DNA of 64,000 nt, from the NCBI RefSeq assembly GCF_014779765.1, contig NZ_JACXZA010000003.1, forward strand, positions 558,001-622,000, in the 5' to 3' direction. The DNA comes from Paenibacillus terricola (GTDB lineage: Bacteria > Bacillota > Bacilli > Paenibacillales > Paenibacillaceae). The notes below the pieces were generated by a model. It did no database searches. It saw only the letters and a program-made list of their open reading frames with translations, and was not told the origin of the DNA. Below are positions 53,124-63,507 of the stretch, one piece after another. The translations under genes were made by a program, and so were the position numbers. Position 1 is the first letter of the stretch. Each line of letters begins with the position of its first letter.

Positions 53124-53160
53124 TAAAAAAAGCTCACCGCCTCATGCGCGGCGATGAGCT
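53124..53160 (-). terminator. Terminator of the SulP gene
   Basis: Arms 53131-53140 and 53151-53160 (AGCTCA.CGC with one wobble), then seven Ts on the minus strand, 54 bases past the stop. The 298 bp between the GH43 start and the SulP stop hold only this and the GH43 leader. Confidence 0.8.
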
Positions 53161-53213
53161 CTCCTTTAGGTGACTATTCGGGTCAGGACATGATCCCAAC
53201 ATGCTTCTTAAAG

Positions 53214-54680
53214 TTAATGATTAGTTGGTGCCGCAAGTCCAACCTGCTCGATCAATTTCTTGCTTTCTTCATTCAGGCCGATGATGACGACCTTTTTGCC
53301 TAATTGCTCATATTTCGTGATCGCCTTCCCAATAGCCGTGACTGCCGAATGATCCCAAACATGCGAGGAGCTGAAATCAATGACGACAGACTCCGGATCG
53401 TTGCGGAAATCGAACAGATCTACAAAGTGCGTCATCGTGCCGAAGAAGAGTTGTCCGGTAATGCGATAAACCTTCGTTCCCTTCTCATCGACCGATGCAT
53501 TCGCTTTGATCTTCGCCAGACGCCATCCGAAGTTCAGTGCGCTTAAGATAACACCGGTAATTACACCGATTGCGAGGTCAGACGTCGTAACCACCACCGC
53601 TACCGTAACAACCATAATAACGGCGTCACTGCGTGGGATCTTCGTAAGAGTCCGCAAGGAATTCCAGTCGAATGTGCCGATGGACACCATGAACATGACA
53701 CCAACTAACGCTCCCATTGGAATTTGTTTGACGACGCTGCCCAATACTAGAATCAAGAACAGAAGAACAACGCCGGAGACGAGTGTAGAAAGACGCGATC
53801 GGCCGCCAGACTTCACGTTAATGACCGTCTGACCGATCATCGCGCAGCCTGCCATACCGCCGAATAGACCGGATACTACGTTCGCAATGCCCTGCCCTTT
53901 CACTTCTTTGTTCTTATCGCTCTTCGTTTCCGTCATTTCATCAACGATCGTTGCCGTCATTAATGACTCCGTAATCCCTACGACTGCAAGCGCAAGCGAA
54001 ATCGGCAGGATCGTCCAAATCATATCCAAGGATAAGACAACGTCAGGGAGATGGAAGAACGGCAGCTTCTGCGTGATCTCTCCCATATCGCCTACCGTCC
54101 GCAGATCAAGATTGAACGTAATGGATATAATCGTCATGATGATGATTGCTACTAATGCAGATGGAACAGCCTTCGTCACAAGCGGAAGCAAATAAATAAT
54201 CGCCAGCGTTGCCGCAACCATCACGTACATAAGCCACGTTGCTCCTTCAAAACTTGGAAGCTGCGCCATGAAGATAATAATCGCCAATGCATTCACGAAG
54301 CCCGTGACGACGGAATGCGGAATAAACGTGATGAACTTGCCGAACTTCAGAAGTCCCATTACATACTGAATGATGCCGGTAAGAATCGTCGCTGCAAATA
54401 AATATTCGATGCCATGCTTCACGACTAATGGTCCCATCAAGGAAGCCATAGCTCCGGTAGCCGCAGAGATCATGCCCATCCGACCGCCGACGATAGAGAT
54501 CGTAACTGCAATGCAGAAGGAAGCATACAGTCCGACCATCGGGTCGACGCCGGCAAGAATCGAGAATGCAATCGCTTCCGGAATCAACGCAAGCGCAACG
54601 GTCATGCCGGATAGGATGTCCCTTCTCACGTTGAACAACCAAGAATTTTTCAGTTTGTGGTACAACAAAAAAACGTCCAC
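53214..54680 (-). CDS. SulP/SLC26-family anion transporter with STAS domain
   Basis: 488 aa. The membrane part (about 15-375) has the SulP start [35 protein letters not shown] and [34 protein letters not shown] short STAS domain ends the protein (about 390-485: [23 protein letters not shown]). Transports sulfate, bicarbonate or other anions. The frame opens at a GTG (54680), but AAGGAG abuts it; a TTG at 54668 is equally possible. Divergent from the guanidine riboswitch unit. Confidence 0.9.
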   Translation of the reverse strand: MDVFLLYHKLKNSWLFNVRRDILSGMTVALALIPEAIAFSILAGVDPMVGLYASFCIAVTISIVGGRMGMISAATGAMASLMGPLVVKHGIEYLFAATILTGIIQYVMGLLKFGKFITFIPHSVVTGFVNALAIIIFMAQLPSFEGATWLMYVMVAATLAIIYLLPLVTKAVPSALVAIIIMTIISITFNLDLRTVGDMGEITQKLPFFHLPDVVLSLDMIWTILPISLALAVVGITESLMTATIVDEMTETKSDKNKEVKGQGIANVVSGLFGGMAGCAMIGQTVINVKSGGRSRLSTLVSGVVLLFLILVLGSVVKQIPMGALVGVMFMVSIGTFDWNSLRTLTKIPRSDAVIMVVTVAVVVTTSDLAIGVITGVILSALNFGWRLAKIKANASVDEKGTKVYRITGQLFFGTMTHFVDLFDFRNDPESVVIDFSSSHVWDHSAVTAIGKAITKYEQLGKKVVIIGLNEESKKLIEQVGLAAPTNH

Positions 54681-54844
54681 TCCTTGTCTCTTTTTAATAA
54701 TAATGGGGTCCGCTCATATACGTTGGGGTGAAGCAATACAAGTAAAATGACTTTCCACTCTCAGAAAAGTCGGGTCCGATAATCAACGTTTTCAATTATA
54801 CCTAGGATGACTATTTTTCTCTACCTCAAATTTTGTAAATGCTC

Positions 54845-54872
54845 TTGTCTTTTAAACTAAGTTGTATATAAT
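54845..54872 (+). promoter_or_regulatory. Promoter of the guanidine riboswitch unit
   Basis: -35-like TTGTCT at 54845-54850, a 16-base spacer and consensus -10 TATAAT at 54867-54872. Confidence 0.6.
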
Positions 54873-54897
54873 GGAGTCTAAGTTTAAAACTTTTAAG

Positions 54898-55026
54898 GTT
54901 ATCTAGGGTTCCGCGATGATGAATCGGCTGGTCCGAGAGATAACGCACAACTAATAGGTTGTGTCACGGAGGGATAAAAGCCTGGGAGATAAACTGTCGA
55001 TGACAGTTTGTTTCCCAGGCTTTTTT
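54898..55026 (+). promoter_or_regulatory. Guanidine-I (ykkC) riboswitch with terminator
   Basis: Conserved ykkC pieces in order: CTAGGGTTCCG (54903), CTGGTCCGAGAG (54928), then TCACGGAGGGATAAAAGCC (54964). The overlapping terminator has arms AAAGCCTGGGA and TCCCAGGCTTT (54977-54988 and 55012-55024) and a T-run. Binding of guanidinium would prevent termination and switch on the SMR pair downstream. Confidence 0.93.
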
Positions 55027-55081
55027 GCTGCTTAAGGACACACCATCAACAAGATTTCGACTCTGAAAGGGAGTGTTTGGA

Positions 55082-55417
55082 ATGAACAAAACATGGTTGT
55101 CCGTATTAATTGCCGCATTATTCGAAGTGACTTGGGTAATCGGTTTGAAACATGCCAATGAAGTCTGGGAATGGGGCGTTACCATTGTTGCAATCATTGT
55201 TAGCTTCTATTTGATGATCATGGCGTCTCGCTCGCTTCCCGTGGGGACTGTTTACGCTGTTTTCGTAGGCCTAGGTACCGCTGGCACTGTTCTAGCTGAG
55301 ATCCTGTTATTCGGTAATCCCGTACAGCTCTCCAAGGTGGTGCTTATCGGCACGCTGCTTGTTGGAGTAGTTGGGCTGAAGATGTTAAGCAAAGATACAC
55401 AGAAGGAGGCTGCATAA
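55082..55417 (+). CDS. SMR-family guanidinium exporter subunit
   Basis: 111 aa, four membrane helices, from the ATG at 55082 (AAAGGGAG upstream). The conserved Glu15 of small multidrug-resistance proteins is in [15 protein letters not shown]. It lies directly under a guanidine-I riboswitch, and together with the second SMR gene 1 base downstream forms a YkkC/YkkD-like heterodimer that exports guanidinium. Substrate call rests on the riboswitch. Confidence 0.92.
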   Translation: MNKTWLSVLIAALFEVTWVIGLKHANEVWEWGVTIVAIIVSFYLMIMASRSLPVGTVYAVFVGLGTAGTVLAEILLFGNPVQLSKVVLIGTLLVGVVGLKMLSKDTQKEAA

Positions 55418-55418
55418 C

Positions 55419-55733
55419 ATGGCTTGGGTATCTCTTGTTCTAGCTGGTTGTTTCGAGATGTTTGGTGTTCTTATGATCAACAAATTAAACAAAGACAGAA
55501 ATGCCGCAGCCTTGTTACTGCTATTAGCAGGCTTCGGGTTAAGCTTTCTGTTCTTATCTATAGCAATGAAGACTCTGCCGATGGGAACAGCGTACGCAGT
55601 ATGGACGGGAATCGGCGCATCCGGGGGAGCCATTCTTGGGATGATCTTTTATGGCGAACCTAAGAATATCTCCCGCATCCTATTCATTGCGTTGGTTCTG
55701 GCATCGGCAGTCGGGTTGAAGTTGGTTAGTTGA
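55419..55733 (+). CDS. SMR-family guanidinium exporter subunit, partner
   Basis: 104 aa, four helices, with the conserved Glu13 in LAGCFEMFGVLMINKL and the GTAYAVWTGIGASGG loop of SMR proteins. One base separates it from the first subunit, so the two are cotranscribed and probably assemble in antiparallel pairs. Terminator at 55760-55790. Confidence 0.92.
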   Translation: MAWVSLVLAGCFEMFGVLMINKLNKDRNAAALLLLLAGFGLSFLFLSIAMKTLPMGTAYAVWTGIGASGGAILGMIFYGEPKNISRILFIALVLASAVGLKLVS

Positions 55734-55759
55734 CGATTCACGGATAAGAAGACACAAAG

Positions 55760-55790
55760 AGCGCGACCGCCTAATTCGGGCAGTCGCGCT
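55760..55790. terminator. Terminator between the SMR pair and the GH30 gene
   Basis: Arms AGCGCGAC (55760-55767) and complement (55783-55790), with inner pairing. Convergent genes on both sides can share it. Confidence 0.65.
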
Positions 55791-55802
55791 CCGTTCTGTG
55801 AC

Positions 55803-57503
55803 CTACTGTGCCGATACGTTCATACTATCGATATTCGGCCCCTCCGTGCCGGTCGTTACGACCCGAATCGTATTCGTTCCGCTGTTCATTGCGACCTGGA
55901 TTGTTTGCTCTCCCCATGTCGTCCAACTGCCAGTCGCCGCGAAGGCTGCATTGCTGATCACTTTGGTTCCATTCACGTATACATCGAGGTTTCTTGTACC
56001 GGATGCGAGTGCGTACCGGAACTTCACATTTTTCGTTCCGGCTACGGCGCAATATACATTGTTCCACTGAATGGCTGCATCCGAATAAGCATTGAAATTG
56101 ACATAGCCAGTGCCGTTATAACCTGTGTACAGCGTTTCGGTCACGGCGTTCGTCAAGGTTGTGCCCGTCTCTGCTTCATACGTCGTACTGCTGCCGCCTC
56201 CCGTGCTGCCCGTGCTGTAATCGCCAACGAAGGTTGTCACGCTCTGAGCCGGAAGCTGGGCCGTGAAAGCGCCATTCGATACGCTAATGTTGCTTTGCGC
56301 TGCCGCGTTTCGGGTTCCGTCCGTTACATATGGCGTTACTTGTGCAGCGGTTCCGTTCTGCAGCACGAATCGTTGACTCACTGCGGATGTCCCTCTGTTA
56401 ATCGCTACAATAACGACCTTGCCGCTTCCTTTATAAGCAGACACAAAGACGTTCGTATCCGGGTTCTTCGTTGCATCGACCCTGACATATCCAGGACGAA
56501 CGAACTTCGAGAATTGCGCCATGGAGTAACCGCGTTTGCTTATCGTTCCATCCTCTTTCAATGGACCGTATTGCCTGCGAATATACCACCATACATACGT
56601 TTGAAAATCGCCTTCGACCATCGCGTTGTGCATATGATAGGCAACATCCAGAGCTTCAGGCCAGCGATCCGCCGAGTTGGCGTCGCTGTTCGGATAGTAC
56701 ACTTCCGTCATCCACAACTCTTTGCCCGCTCCTTTCTGCTTGAATAGCGGATAGGCGAAGCTGCTGAACGGCGTACCGTACGTATGGGCTCCCAGAATGT
56801 CCATATTCGCAAGCGCTTGCGCGTCGTTCAGTATCGGGTCGGACATGTTCTTAAGATATTGGAACGATTCCGGCGCCATCACTCTGCTATTGATAGAGCC
56901 CGCATTCTCTTTCATGAAACGAAGCATCTCTTCAGGCGTCCACCATGTCCACGTATGCGCGTAATCGGGTTCATTCTGAACCGAGATGGCATACAGATTG
57001 ACGCCGTTATTTTTCATATACGTTACAAAATCATTCAGATGCTGAGCATAAGCCGCATACTTATCGTAACGCAGCCTCTTCGCTGTCGTATCGCCGTTGC
57101 GATTGAACGTCTCTGTCATGCTGCTTGGCGGGTTCCACGGCGTAGCGAATACGATCGCGCCGTGCGCAATCGCGCTCTGCGCGGTCGGAAGCTCTTTATA
57201 CCAATTGTTCGGATCCTCATCGACATGAATCCTCAGAACGGAGAAGCCAAGCTGATTATTGCCATTGCCGAAAACCGTTTCCCGCTGCGCAGCAGTCAAG
57301 TCCGTTGTCCACACTGGGTGGTTCATGCCGCCAAAGCCGCGAATCAACTGCTTCTCAGCCGATAGATTGACGACCGCATCGCTCGCGGCTGATACCTCGT
57401 TAGAGTAACTTGTCGTTAGCAGACACGATAATGCCGTTACGCATGCGAGAAGCAAGCTGATTGACTTTCTTAGGCCAGTTTTCACTGCATTCATCTCCTT
57501 CAT
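55803..57503 (-). CDS. Secreted GH30 subfamily 8 glucuronoxylanase with CBM
   Basis: 566 aa. Signal peptide about 1-40. The catalytic TIM barrel plus beta domain (about 42-430) has acid/base Glu178 in ISVQNEPDY and nucleophile Glu267 in LWMTEVYYP. The WWYIRRQYGP stretch carries the Arg used by subfamily 8 to grip methylglucuronic acid side chains of xylan. A Gly/Ser linker leads to a CBM6/36-type domain (about 440-566, TYEAETGTTLTNAV...). Cleaves glucuronoxylan outside the cell. Start at 57503 has AGGAAGTG upstream; the ATG nine bases further in is possible. Confidence 0.93.
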   Translation of the reverse strand: MKEMNAVKTGLRKSISLLLACVTALSCLLTTSYSNEVSAASDAVVNLSAEKQLIRGFGGMNHPVWTTDLTAAQRETVFGNGNNQLGFSVLRIHVDEDPNNWYKELPTAQSAIAHGAIVFATPWNPPSSMTETFNRNGDTTAKRLRYDKYAAYAQHLNDFVTYMKNNGVNLYAISVQNEPDYAHTWTWWTPEEMLRFMKENAGSINSRVMAPESFQYLKNMSDPILNDAQALANMDILGAHTYGTPFSSFAYPLFKQKGAGKELWMTEVYYPNSDANSADRWPEALDVAYHMHNAMVEGDFQTYVWWYIRRQYGPLKEDGTISKRGYSMAQFSKFVRPGYVRVDATKNPDTNVFVSAYKGSGKVVIVAINRGTSAVSQRFVLQNGTAAQVTPYVTDGTRNAAAQSNISVSNGAFTAQLPAQSVTTFVGDYSTGSTGGGSSTTYEAETGTTLTNAVTETLYTGYNGTGYVNFNAYSDAAIQWNNVYCAVAGTKNVKFRYALASGTRNLDVYVNGTKVISNAAFAATGSWTTWGEQTIQVAMNSGTNTIRVVTTGTEGPNIDSMNVSAQ

Positions 57504-57628
57504 ATTTTATTCACTTCCTGCAAGCTCGAATTCCTTTTTCCTGTCATTCTCCTCCTTCTAAGCATTTGACGCCGTACAAGTGCTCCTCCTTTCATGGAAT
57601 GTAAGGGAGTTTGGTCGTGCAACTAGAT

Positions 57629-57645
57629 ATTAAAACGCTTTCTTT
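57629..57645. promoter_or_regulatory. Candidate cre (CcpA) site upstream of the GH30 gene
   Basis: ATTAAAACGCTTTCTTT differs from the CcpA operator consensus at two positions (G3 and A15). It lies about 130 bases upstream of the GH30 start, where repression by preferred sugars would be expected. The rest of 57504-57720 shows no gene. Confidence 0.4.
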
Positions 57646-57728
57646 TCCAGTTAAAGCAACTATTTTTTACTTTTAGTTCACTTTTTGTCATCTTCACTCG
57701 GCTACTAATCAAGCTAGCTTAATAGAAA

Positions 57729-57773
57729 AATAGCGGCAGCTATGGACTGCTAAAGTCCACGGCTGCCGCTATT
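57729..57773 (-). terminator. Terminator of the GH42 gene
   Basis: 12-bp arms AATAGCGGCAGC (57729-57740) and complement (57762-57773) with an inner TGGACT/AGTCCA stem; T-rich on both sides. Confidence 0.8.
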
Positions 57774-57832
57774 TTCTTGTTTCGGTTGACTGTTCGATTA
57801 ACGTACCGTAATTAAAAAGGCGTACTGTACGC

Positions 57833-59839
57833 CTACCGCTCCTCTACGATCGCTACACCCCAACGCGCCAGCTCGATCGTCTCTCCTGAGACAACTTCCC
57901 GATCGTTAAGCAGTTCGCTGCCATTCCCGTATGGATAAACAAACGACTGCGGTTGGTCCGAATAGTTGAAATAATAGCGAACATTATTGTCTTGCTCGTT
58001 AGTCCCGGACTTTACAATGATCGGGAATTGAAGCTCCTGATCCACTCCCCATATTCCCGCTTCTCGGCTGGCGCCCTCCAACACTTTGCGTACAACGGCT
58101 TCGCTTGGCAGGCAGCCGATATAGGTTGCCATGCCCTTGCCGTAACGGTTCGTTGTGATCGCGGCATATTGTCCCCAATGCGGATGCTCGTACCAAGCGA
58201 GCACCTCGGCTGTTGTTGGGGTGAGCAGCTCCATCCAGACGCTGACGGTGTTCTCCGACGCCTTAACGTCGAATGGATTTTCCTTGAGCGATACTTTGCC
58301 CGGCTCTACGAACTGCGAATAAGAAATGCCGCAAGCCTTCTCAATCAAGCCCGGTTGAGCGCTTGTCCGCACTTTGATATGCTCGTTGGCAAAACCGCTC
58401 TTGAACGTGTACACGACATGTCCGCCGTTCTCGACGTACTCGTTCAAGGCATTCAACAGTTCATCTGAAGCGGTGTACAGAGCTGGTACCACTATGAGAT
58501 CGTAATTGCCGAACTGATCGGATGAACCCGGATACAAGATATCGCAGCCGATGTTCATCTCATACAAACGATCGTACATTAGACGAACTATATCATTGTA
58601 ACGAACTTCGCCGCCAGGCAGCTTGAACCAATCCAGCGACGTCAGCGCTTCGTTGCTGACAAGAACGGCGGCGCGGTTCTCCTTCTTCAGGTTGACCAGC
58701 TTGTCCGACAGACGTGCGAACTGCCGGCCAATCGTTTTCGCTTCGTCATACGTCGGGTTCGGCCCCATGTCATGGCTGAGCAGACCCTTCCAATACGTCT
58801 CGAATGAATTATGAATGGAGTGCCAATGCCAGTACTCAACCATATTTGCGCCCGATGCCAGATGGCTGAATGCCTGCAGCGTCAGTTGGCCAGGATAAGG
58901 CGTCCAATTCGGAAACGCCTGCGCTTGAGTTTCAAGTACGAAATAGTTCGAACTTTTGAGCGAACGTGTCGAGTCTCCGCCGAACGAAATCTCCTTGCCG
59001 GTAAGGTCGTCCTGCGAAGGATGGTAAATATCGACGCCTGCGATATCCAGCGCTTTGGCAGCCTCATAATGATCGACATCCGGCTGAACGCCGAAGGAAT
59101 ACCCGCGCCATTCGAAGTCAAAGTTATGCGTCACGAATTGACCCGGACGTTTGTATTCATTCACAATCGCCGTCTGCCATGCGAGGAAATCGGTAACTAG
59201 CTTACGCTGGAACTTCGCGAACGCTGCACCAAGGCTGCCATTGATCGTACCCACGACCGAAGGGAAGTCCTCCCAGCTATTAATCCGGTTGCTCCAATAA
59301 TCAAGACCGTACGCTTCATTCAGCTTCTCCACCGTGCCGAACTGCTCTCTCATCTGTTTGACGAACTGAAGCTGCACGTTAGGACCGCTCGTCCGATAAT
59401 GCTTCGTTTCATTATCGACCTGATAGCCGATGACAGCTGGATGATTGCATACCCGGCTGATCAGCTTGCGGATGATACGTTCAGAATAAAACAGGTACGA
59501 TGGATGCGTGATGTCCATGATCTGCCGTGCACCATAACGTCCCGGTCCATCCGGTGTCTCCGCCAGCACATCCGGATGCTCCTTGACCATCCAAGTAGGA
59601 ATCGCGTATGTCGGCGTTCCTACAATGACATGAATTCCCGCCTCATGCATCGCATCCAGCACGCGGTCCACGCTGGAGAAATCGAATACGCCATTCTGCG
59701 GCTCATGCGTGCTCCACGTGGATTCAGCAATGCGGACAAGGTTAATGCCCGCTGCTTTCATCATTTCAATATCGGTGCTCAGTCTCTCGTAAGGCATATA
59801 TTCATCGTAATAAGCAACCCCATATAGCAGCTTCTTCAA
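57833..59839 (-). CDS. GH42 beta-galactosidase
   Basis: 668 aa cytoplasmic enzyme hydrolysing beta-galactosides. TIM barrel with acid/base Glu144 in GYQVDNETKH and nucleophile Glu near 303 in YFVLETQAQ; a trimerisation domain (about 390-590, NYDLIVVPALYTASDELLNAL) and a C-terminal beta domain follow. The TTG at 59839 is favoured because GGGAGAG sits six bases upstream; ATGs at 59845 and 59854 are alternatives. It lies 42 bases after the YesN-type regulator gene, so it may share that operon. Confidence 0.93.
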   Translation of the reverse strand: MKKLLYGVAYYDEYMPYERLSTDIEMMKAAGINLVRIAESTWSTHEPQNGVFDFSSVDRVLDAMHEAGIHVIVGTPTYAIPTWMVKEHPDVLAETPDGPGRYGARQIMDITHPSYLFYSERIIRKLISRVCNHPAVIGYQVDNETKHYRTSGPNVQLQFVKQMREQFGTVEKLNEAYGLDYWSNRINSWEDFPSVVGTINGSLGAAFAKFQRKLVTDFLAWQTAIVNEYKRPGQFVTHNFDFEWRGYSFGVQPDVDHYEAAKALDIAGVDIYHPSQDDLTGKEISFGGDSTRSLKSSNYFVLETQAQAFPNWTPYPGQLTLQAFSHLASGANMVEYWHWHSIHNSFETYWKGLLSHDMGPNPTYDEAKTIGRQFARLSDKLVNLKKENRAAVLVSNEALTSLDWFKLPGGEVRYNDIVRLMYDRLYEMNIGCDILYPGSSDQFGNYDLIVVPALYTASDELLNALNEYVENGGHVVYTFKSGFANEHIKVRTSAQPGLIEKACGISYSQFVEPGKVSLKENPFDVKASENTVSVWMELLTPTTAEVLAWYEHPHWGQYAAITTNRYGKGMATYIGCLPSEAVVRKVLEGASREAGIWGVDQELQFPIIVKSGTNEQDNNVRYYFNYSDQPQSFVYPYGNGSELLNDREVVSGETIELARWGVAIVEER

Positions 59840-59896
59840 TGTCATCTCTCCCATGTTTGTTTTCGCTTGCTATAAACCGAACTTTGTGAACACGAA

Positions 59897-61495
59897 CTAT
59901 AAGTTATTGCGGTACTGCGTTGGCGTCATGCCGGAATACTTCTTAAACACTTGGAAGAAGTACTTCTCATCCTGATAACCGGATTCATGCGCAATATCCG
60001 ATATCCGAAGGCTTGGATCCCTCAACAGGCGGGAAGCATACTCGATCCGAATACGGTGCAAATACTCGATAAAGCTTGTCTGCAGCTGCTGCTTGAACAA
60101 ATAGCTGATATATCCAGGCGTCACATAGACCTCGCGTGCGACGGACTCCCTGCTGATATCCAGACGGAAATGTTCTTGCACGTAAGCCAATATGGACTCG
60201 AACAGCTTATTGCCGTTCTTACGCGTGGACAACTGATCAGCGATGGTTAGGGCTGTTTCCGTCAGCGTCGTCATGATGTGCTCAAGACCGGAACGAGCCA
60301 TCATGCGGGGGATTTCATCGAGTCCGCTGCCGAACACCTCGTTCACATTGACATTGCGCTCGATACAATCCCGATAAAGCGCAAAGTAGAGCGCATAAAT
60401 CGAGTTGATTACGCTCTCCTTCGAAGAGCTCTCCGGCTTAAGTGAGGCTAGAAAATCCTGCAGACTGCCGCGAATCGCTGTTTCGTCCCCTTTGCCGATT
60501 GCCTGAAGCACCGCCCGCTCGTTCTCTAACGGATACGAGGTTTGGGTAAAATCCTCTTCCTCCGCTGCCTCGAGATAATCCGTGATTTTCGAATCGCCTT
60601 CATAGAATCTTGCATTCAACGCTTTCTGTGCCTCAAGAAACGACACGCGGAAATGCCGGATGCTCTGATCAAAGCTGCCAATCCCAATGGAGACCGTGAA
60701 TGGGAGAAAACGCATCGCGTTGTGTTGAGTCGCTTCGGCGTATGGAACAATCAGCTTCGTATCCAGCCATTCGTCTGCATTCATGAGCAGCACGATGTCA
60801 TCGTTATCTTCGAAGGCAGCGGAATGGCATATAGGAATGAACGTTTCCTCGGCAATATTTTTGAGTGCGTATTTGTATAGCTCAATATCGACGCTGCCGT
60901 ATTTCTGCTGCACGAGATGCAGGTTGTCGATCTTTACGACGAGCACTCCAAAGAAGGGCAGCGGGAATGTGATGTCGCTAAGCTTTAAGTTGCTCATCAG
61001 CCGCTCCAATGGAGGATTCTCGGACATCACTAATCGGTTAAGCGCGTACTCCTTCAAGAAAGGGAAGCTTTCTCGAAAACCGCTGCGCAGCCCCTCCAGT
61101 TTCTCATTCTCCTGCCTTCGCTTCGCGATATCGTTCGTAATCTTGACGACCAGATCCAGAATCTCTTGACGGCGGCTCGGCTTGAGCAGATAGTCGACGG
61201 CACCAGCGGCCATCGCCTTCTGGGCATATGCGAATTCGTCATATCCGCTCATAATGATGCATTTGGCAGCCGGATATAATTTCGAGACCTGCTCGATCAG
61301 CTCAAGTCCGTCCATAACCGGCATCCGAATATCCGTCAGCAATATGTCTACGCCGGTGCCTTCCATGATCTCGAGCGCTTCCGCCCCATCCCGAGCTTCT
61401 CCTACAATCTCAATCCCGTGAGCTGCCCAATCAATCAGCATTCGGATGCCCGTACGAGCTCTCTCTTCATCATCCACGATAAGCAGTCGATACAT
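59897..61495 (-). CDS. YesN-type response regulator with AraC domain
   Basis: 532 aa. The receiver domain has Asp55 in DILLTDIRMPVMDG and Lys in LLKPSRRQE. The middle region (about 130-420) resembles a degenerate GGDEF-like fold. C-terminal AraC motifs: ISRESVAREVYVTPGYISYLFKQQLQ and ISDIAHESGYQDEKYFFQVFKKYSG. Six bases after the kinase gene and just before GH42. It likely activates GH42 and the divergent binding-protein gene at 63508. Confidence 0.93.
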   Translation of the reverse strand: MYRLLIVDDEERARTGIRMLIDWAAHGIEIVGEARDGAEALEIMEGTGVDILLTDIRMPVMDGLELIEQVSKLYPAAKCIIMSGYDEFAYAQKAMAAGAVDYLLKPSRRQEILDLVVKITNDIAKRRQENEKLEGLRSGFRESFPFLKEYALNRLVMSENPPLERLMSNLKLSDITFPLPFFGVLVVKIDNLHLVQQKYGSVDIELYKYALKNIAEETFIPICHSAAFEDNDDIVLLMNADEWLDTKLIVPYAEATQHNAMRFLPFTVSIGIGSFDQSIRHFRVSFLEAQKALNARFYEGDSKITDYLEAAEEEDFTQTSYPLENERAVLQAIGKGDETAIRGSLQDFLASLKPESSSKESVINSIYALYFALYRDCIERNVNVNEVFGSGLDEIPRMMARSGLEHIMTTLTETALTIADQLSTRKNGNKLFESILAYVQEHFRLDISRESVAREVYVTPGYISYLFKQQLQTSFIEYLHRIRIEYASRLLRDPSLRISDIAHESGYQDEKYFFQVFKKYSGMTPTQYRNNL

Positions 61496-61501
61496 GCTTC
61501 C

Positions 61502-63304
61502 TCACTCCTCCTTCATGGATAGAACCGCAGGTATCGAAAGCTGCACCCGCGTACCCTGTCCAGGCTTGCTGTTATAGATCAATTCGAAATCGTCCTTATA
61601 ATAATGCTTCAGCCGTTCATGCACATTGCGGACCGCATAACCGCTTGTATCCTGCGCGACGTTGATGTCGTTCTCCTTCGGCAGCTCGGTTAGCTTGGCC
61701 AGCTCCTCTTCACACATCCCCAGACCATCGTCTTCGATAATGAACGTCAGACGTTCACCTTCTTGGCAGCCTGTTACCCGAACGAGGCCGCCACCTCGTT
61801 TCCGTTCGATGCCGTGCACGATGGCATTCTCGACGAAAGGCTGCAGAATCAGCTTCAGAATGATGTACTCGCTCATAGCCGGCGGAATATTGACCTCATA
61901 TTCGAGCACATCGCGGAATCGCATTTTCTGCAGGGAAAGATAGAGTTCGAGCAGTTCCCGTTCTTTCGCGACGCTCGTGAAGCTTTTGCCGCGATTGAGG
62001 CTTAGACGGAATAAGCGCGATAGATTAATAATCATCTCGCTGATCTTGTCCTGTCCGGCAGACTCCGCTTCCCAGAATATCGTATCCAGCATGTTGTATA
62101 GAAAATGCGGATTGATCTGCGCCTGCAGCGCCTTGAGTTCTGCCTCCTGCTCCCTAAGCCGGAGCACGTAAACATCGTCAACCAGCGACTTAATATTTTC
62201 GACCATATTGTTATACCCCTGACTTAGATAGCCAATCTCATCTCCATATTTGACCTCTACTTTCTCATCGAACTGGCCGTTCTGGAAACGGCGCATCGAC
62301 AGCAGCAGATTCTTAATCGGAGCGGTTAGGAAAGAAGTAAGCAGCAGCATGATCGGAATGCTCATAACCAACATACCTACAACGAGCAGCACGATAAACT
62401 GCTGGATGGAATTGAGCTCCTTGGTCAAGACGCTGAGCGGAACCGCATAGAGATACTGCCAACCATTCTCTCCTTTGCTGTACGTTAAAAGCAGGCTCTC
62501 CCCGTCCAACCGCACAACCTTGGATCCCGACTCCGGAACGGATCGAATCATCTCCAGCTCAGACTGCCCTTCCTTGTAAAATGGTTTGCCCGCTTCCAGC
62601 AGCGGCGCGCCGCTGGCATCCAGAATGACAAGCCCATGATCCTTGTCGTACAGATTCGCCAAGTATTGCGCCTTGATCGTCTCCTGATTGACGCCAACGA
62701 ATATGAACCCGATCGCATACCCGTTATTCACATTCCGGACGATCCGGGTCATCCCAATCTTGTCCTTGCGGTTATTCTGAATAAACACATTGTCCGCAGG
62801 CATTGGAAACCAGAGCGGCGCACCGCGCAGATTGGCAGTCAGCTTATAGATCGGGTTCGCTTCAATCTGCTGAATCGTACCCGAACCGCTGCTGTCATCG
62901 GTTGCGACCTGGAATAAAGGCGGACCTTCCTTCCCATACAGCGCAACGTAGTCGAAGTTGCCCGTTAAGAGCATCTGATTCATCAGCGTCGTCGTCGACC
63001 CATTGTACAAGGCAGGATCAAGCGAACCTTCTGACGGCCTGACATCCGATTGAAGCGTCGACTGAATATAAGGGTCCATTACAAATACCGTTACCCAGTT
63101 GGAGATCGCCTTTTGCATCGACCGCATATTGTTCTCAACAACCCGTACAACGCCTAGATTGGTGGAGCTGACCTTGTTTACGACTTGGGTCTTTGACGTT
63201 TCAATCGCATAATACCCGAGCGCAACGGAAAACACTGTCATAAGCAGCGTGAACAAAATAATGATTTTGAATTTTAGGCTTAAGTTGAAATAAGCGCGAA
63301 GCAT
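61502..63304 (-). CDS. YesM-type sensor histidine kinase
   Basis: 600 aa from the ATG at 63304; a GTG nine bases upstream is an alternative. First membrane helix about 12-32, a Cache-like extracellular sensor (about 35-295), second helix about 301-323, HAMP, INPHFLYNMLDTIFW (His about 399) and a GHKL ATPase (LILQPFVENAIVHGIERK, EDDGLGMCEEEL). Divergent from a sugar-binding lipoprotein gene, the standard arrangement of sugar-sensing YesMN systems. Confidence 0.93.
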   Translation of the reverse strand: MLRAYFNLSLKFKIIILFTLLMTVFSVALGYYAIETSKTQVVNKVSSTNLGVVRVVENNMRSMQKAISNWVTVFVMDPYIQSTLQSDVRPSEGSLDPALYNGSTTTLMNQMLLTGNFDYVALYGKEGPPLFQVATDDSSGSGTIQQIEANPIYKLTANLRGAPLWFPMPADNVFIQNNRKDKIGMTRIVRNVNNGYAIGFIFVGVNQETIKAQYLANLYDKDHGLVILDASGAPLLEAGKPFYKEGQSELEMIRSVPESGSKVVRLDGESLLLTYSKGENGWQYLYAVPLSVLTKELNSIQQFIVLLVVGMLVMSIPIMLLLTSFLTAPIKNLLLSMRRFQNGQFDEKVEVKYGDEIGYLSQGYNNMVENIKSLVDDVYVLRLREQEAELKALQAQINPHFLYNMLDTIFWEAESAGQDKISEMIINLSRLFRLSLNRGKSFTSVAKERELLELYLSLQKMRFRDVLEYEVNIPPAMSEYIILKLILQPFVENAIVHGIERKRGGGLVRVTGCQEGERLTFIIEDDGLGMCEEELAKLTELPKENDINVAQDTSGYAVRNVHERLKHYYKDDFELIYNSKPGQGTRVQLSIPAVLSMKEE

Positions 63305-63507
63305 AAGGATCACAAGCCTTTACATATATGCTTTTTTTGTCATTCTAATCTTCCCTTGCAGCAATCACAATGACTCGGGTGAAGGTTTCGACAATCGTCT
63401 ACCTTCGTCTTTTTTTCTCTACTGACCGTTCATTATTCCGCTTGTTATGATCAGTGCAGGCCAAATGAGTTGCCAGATTCCTTAATCAACCATCAGGGGG
63501 AATAACG

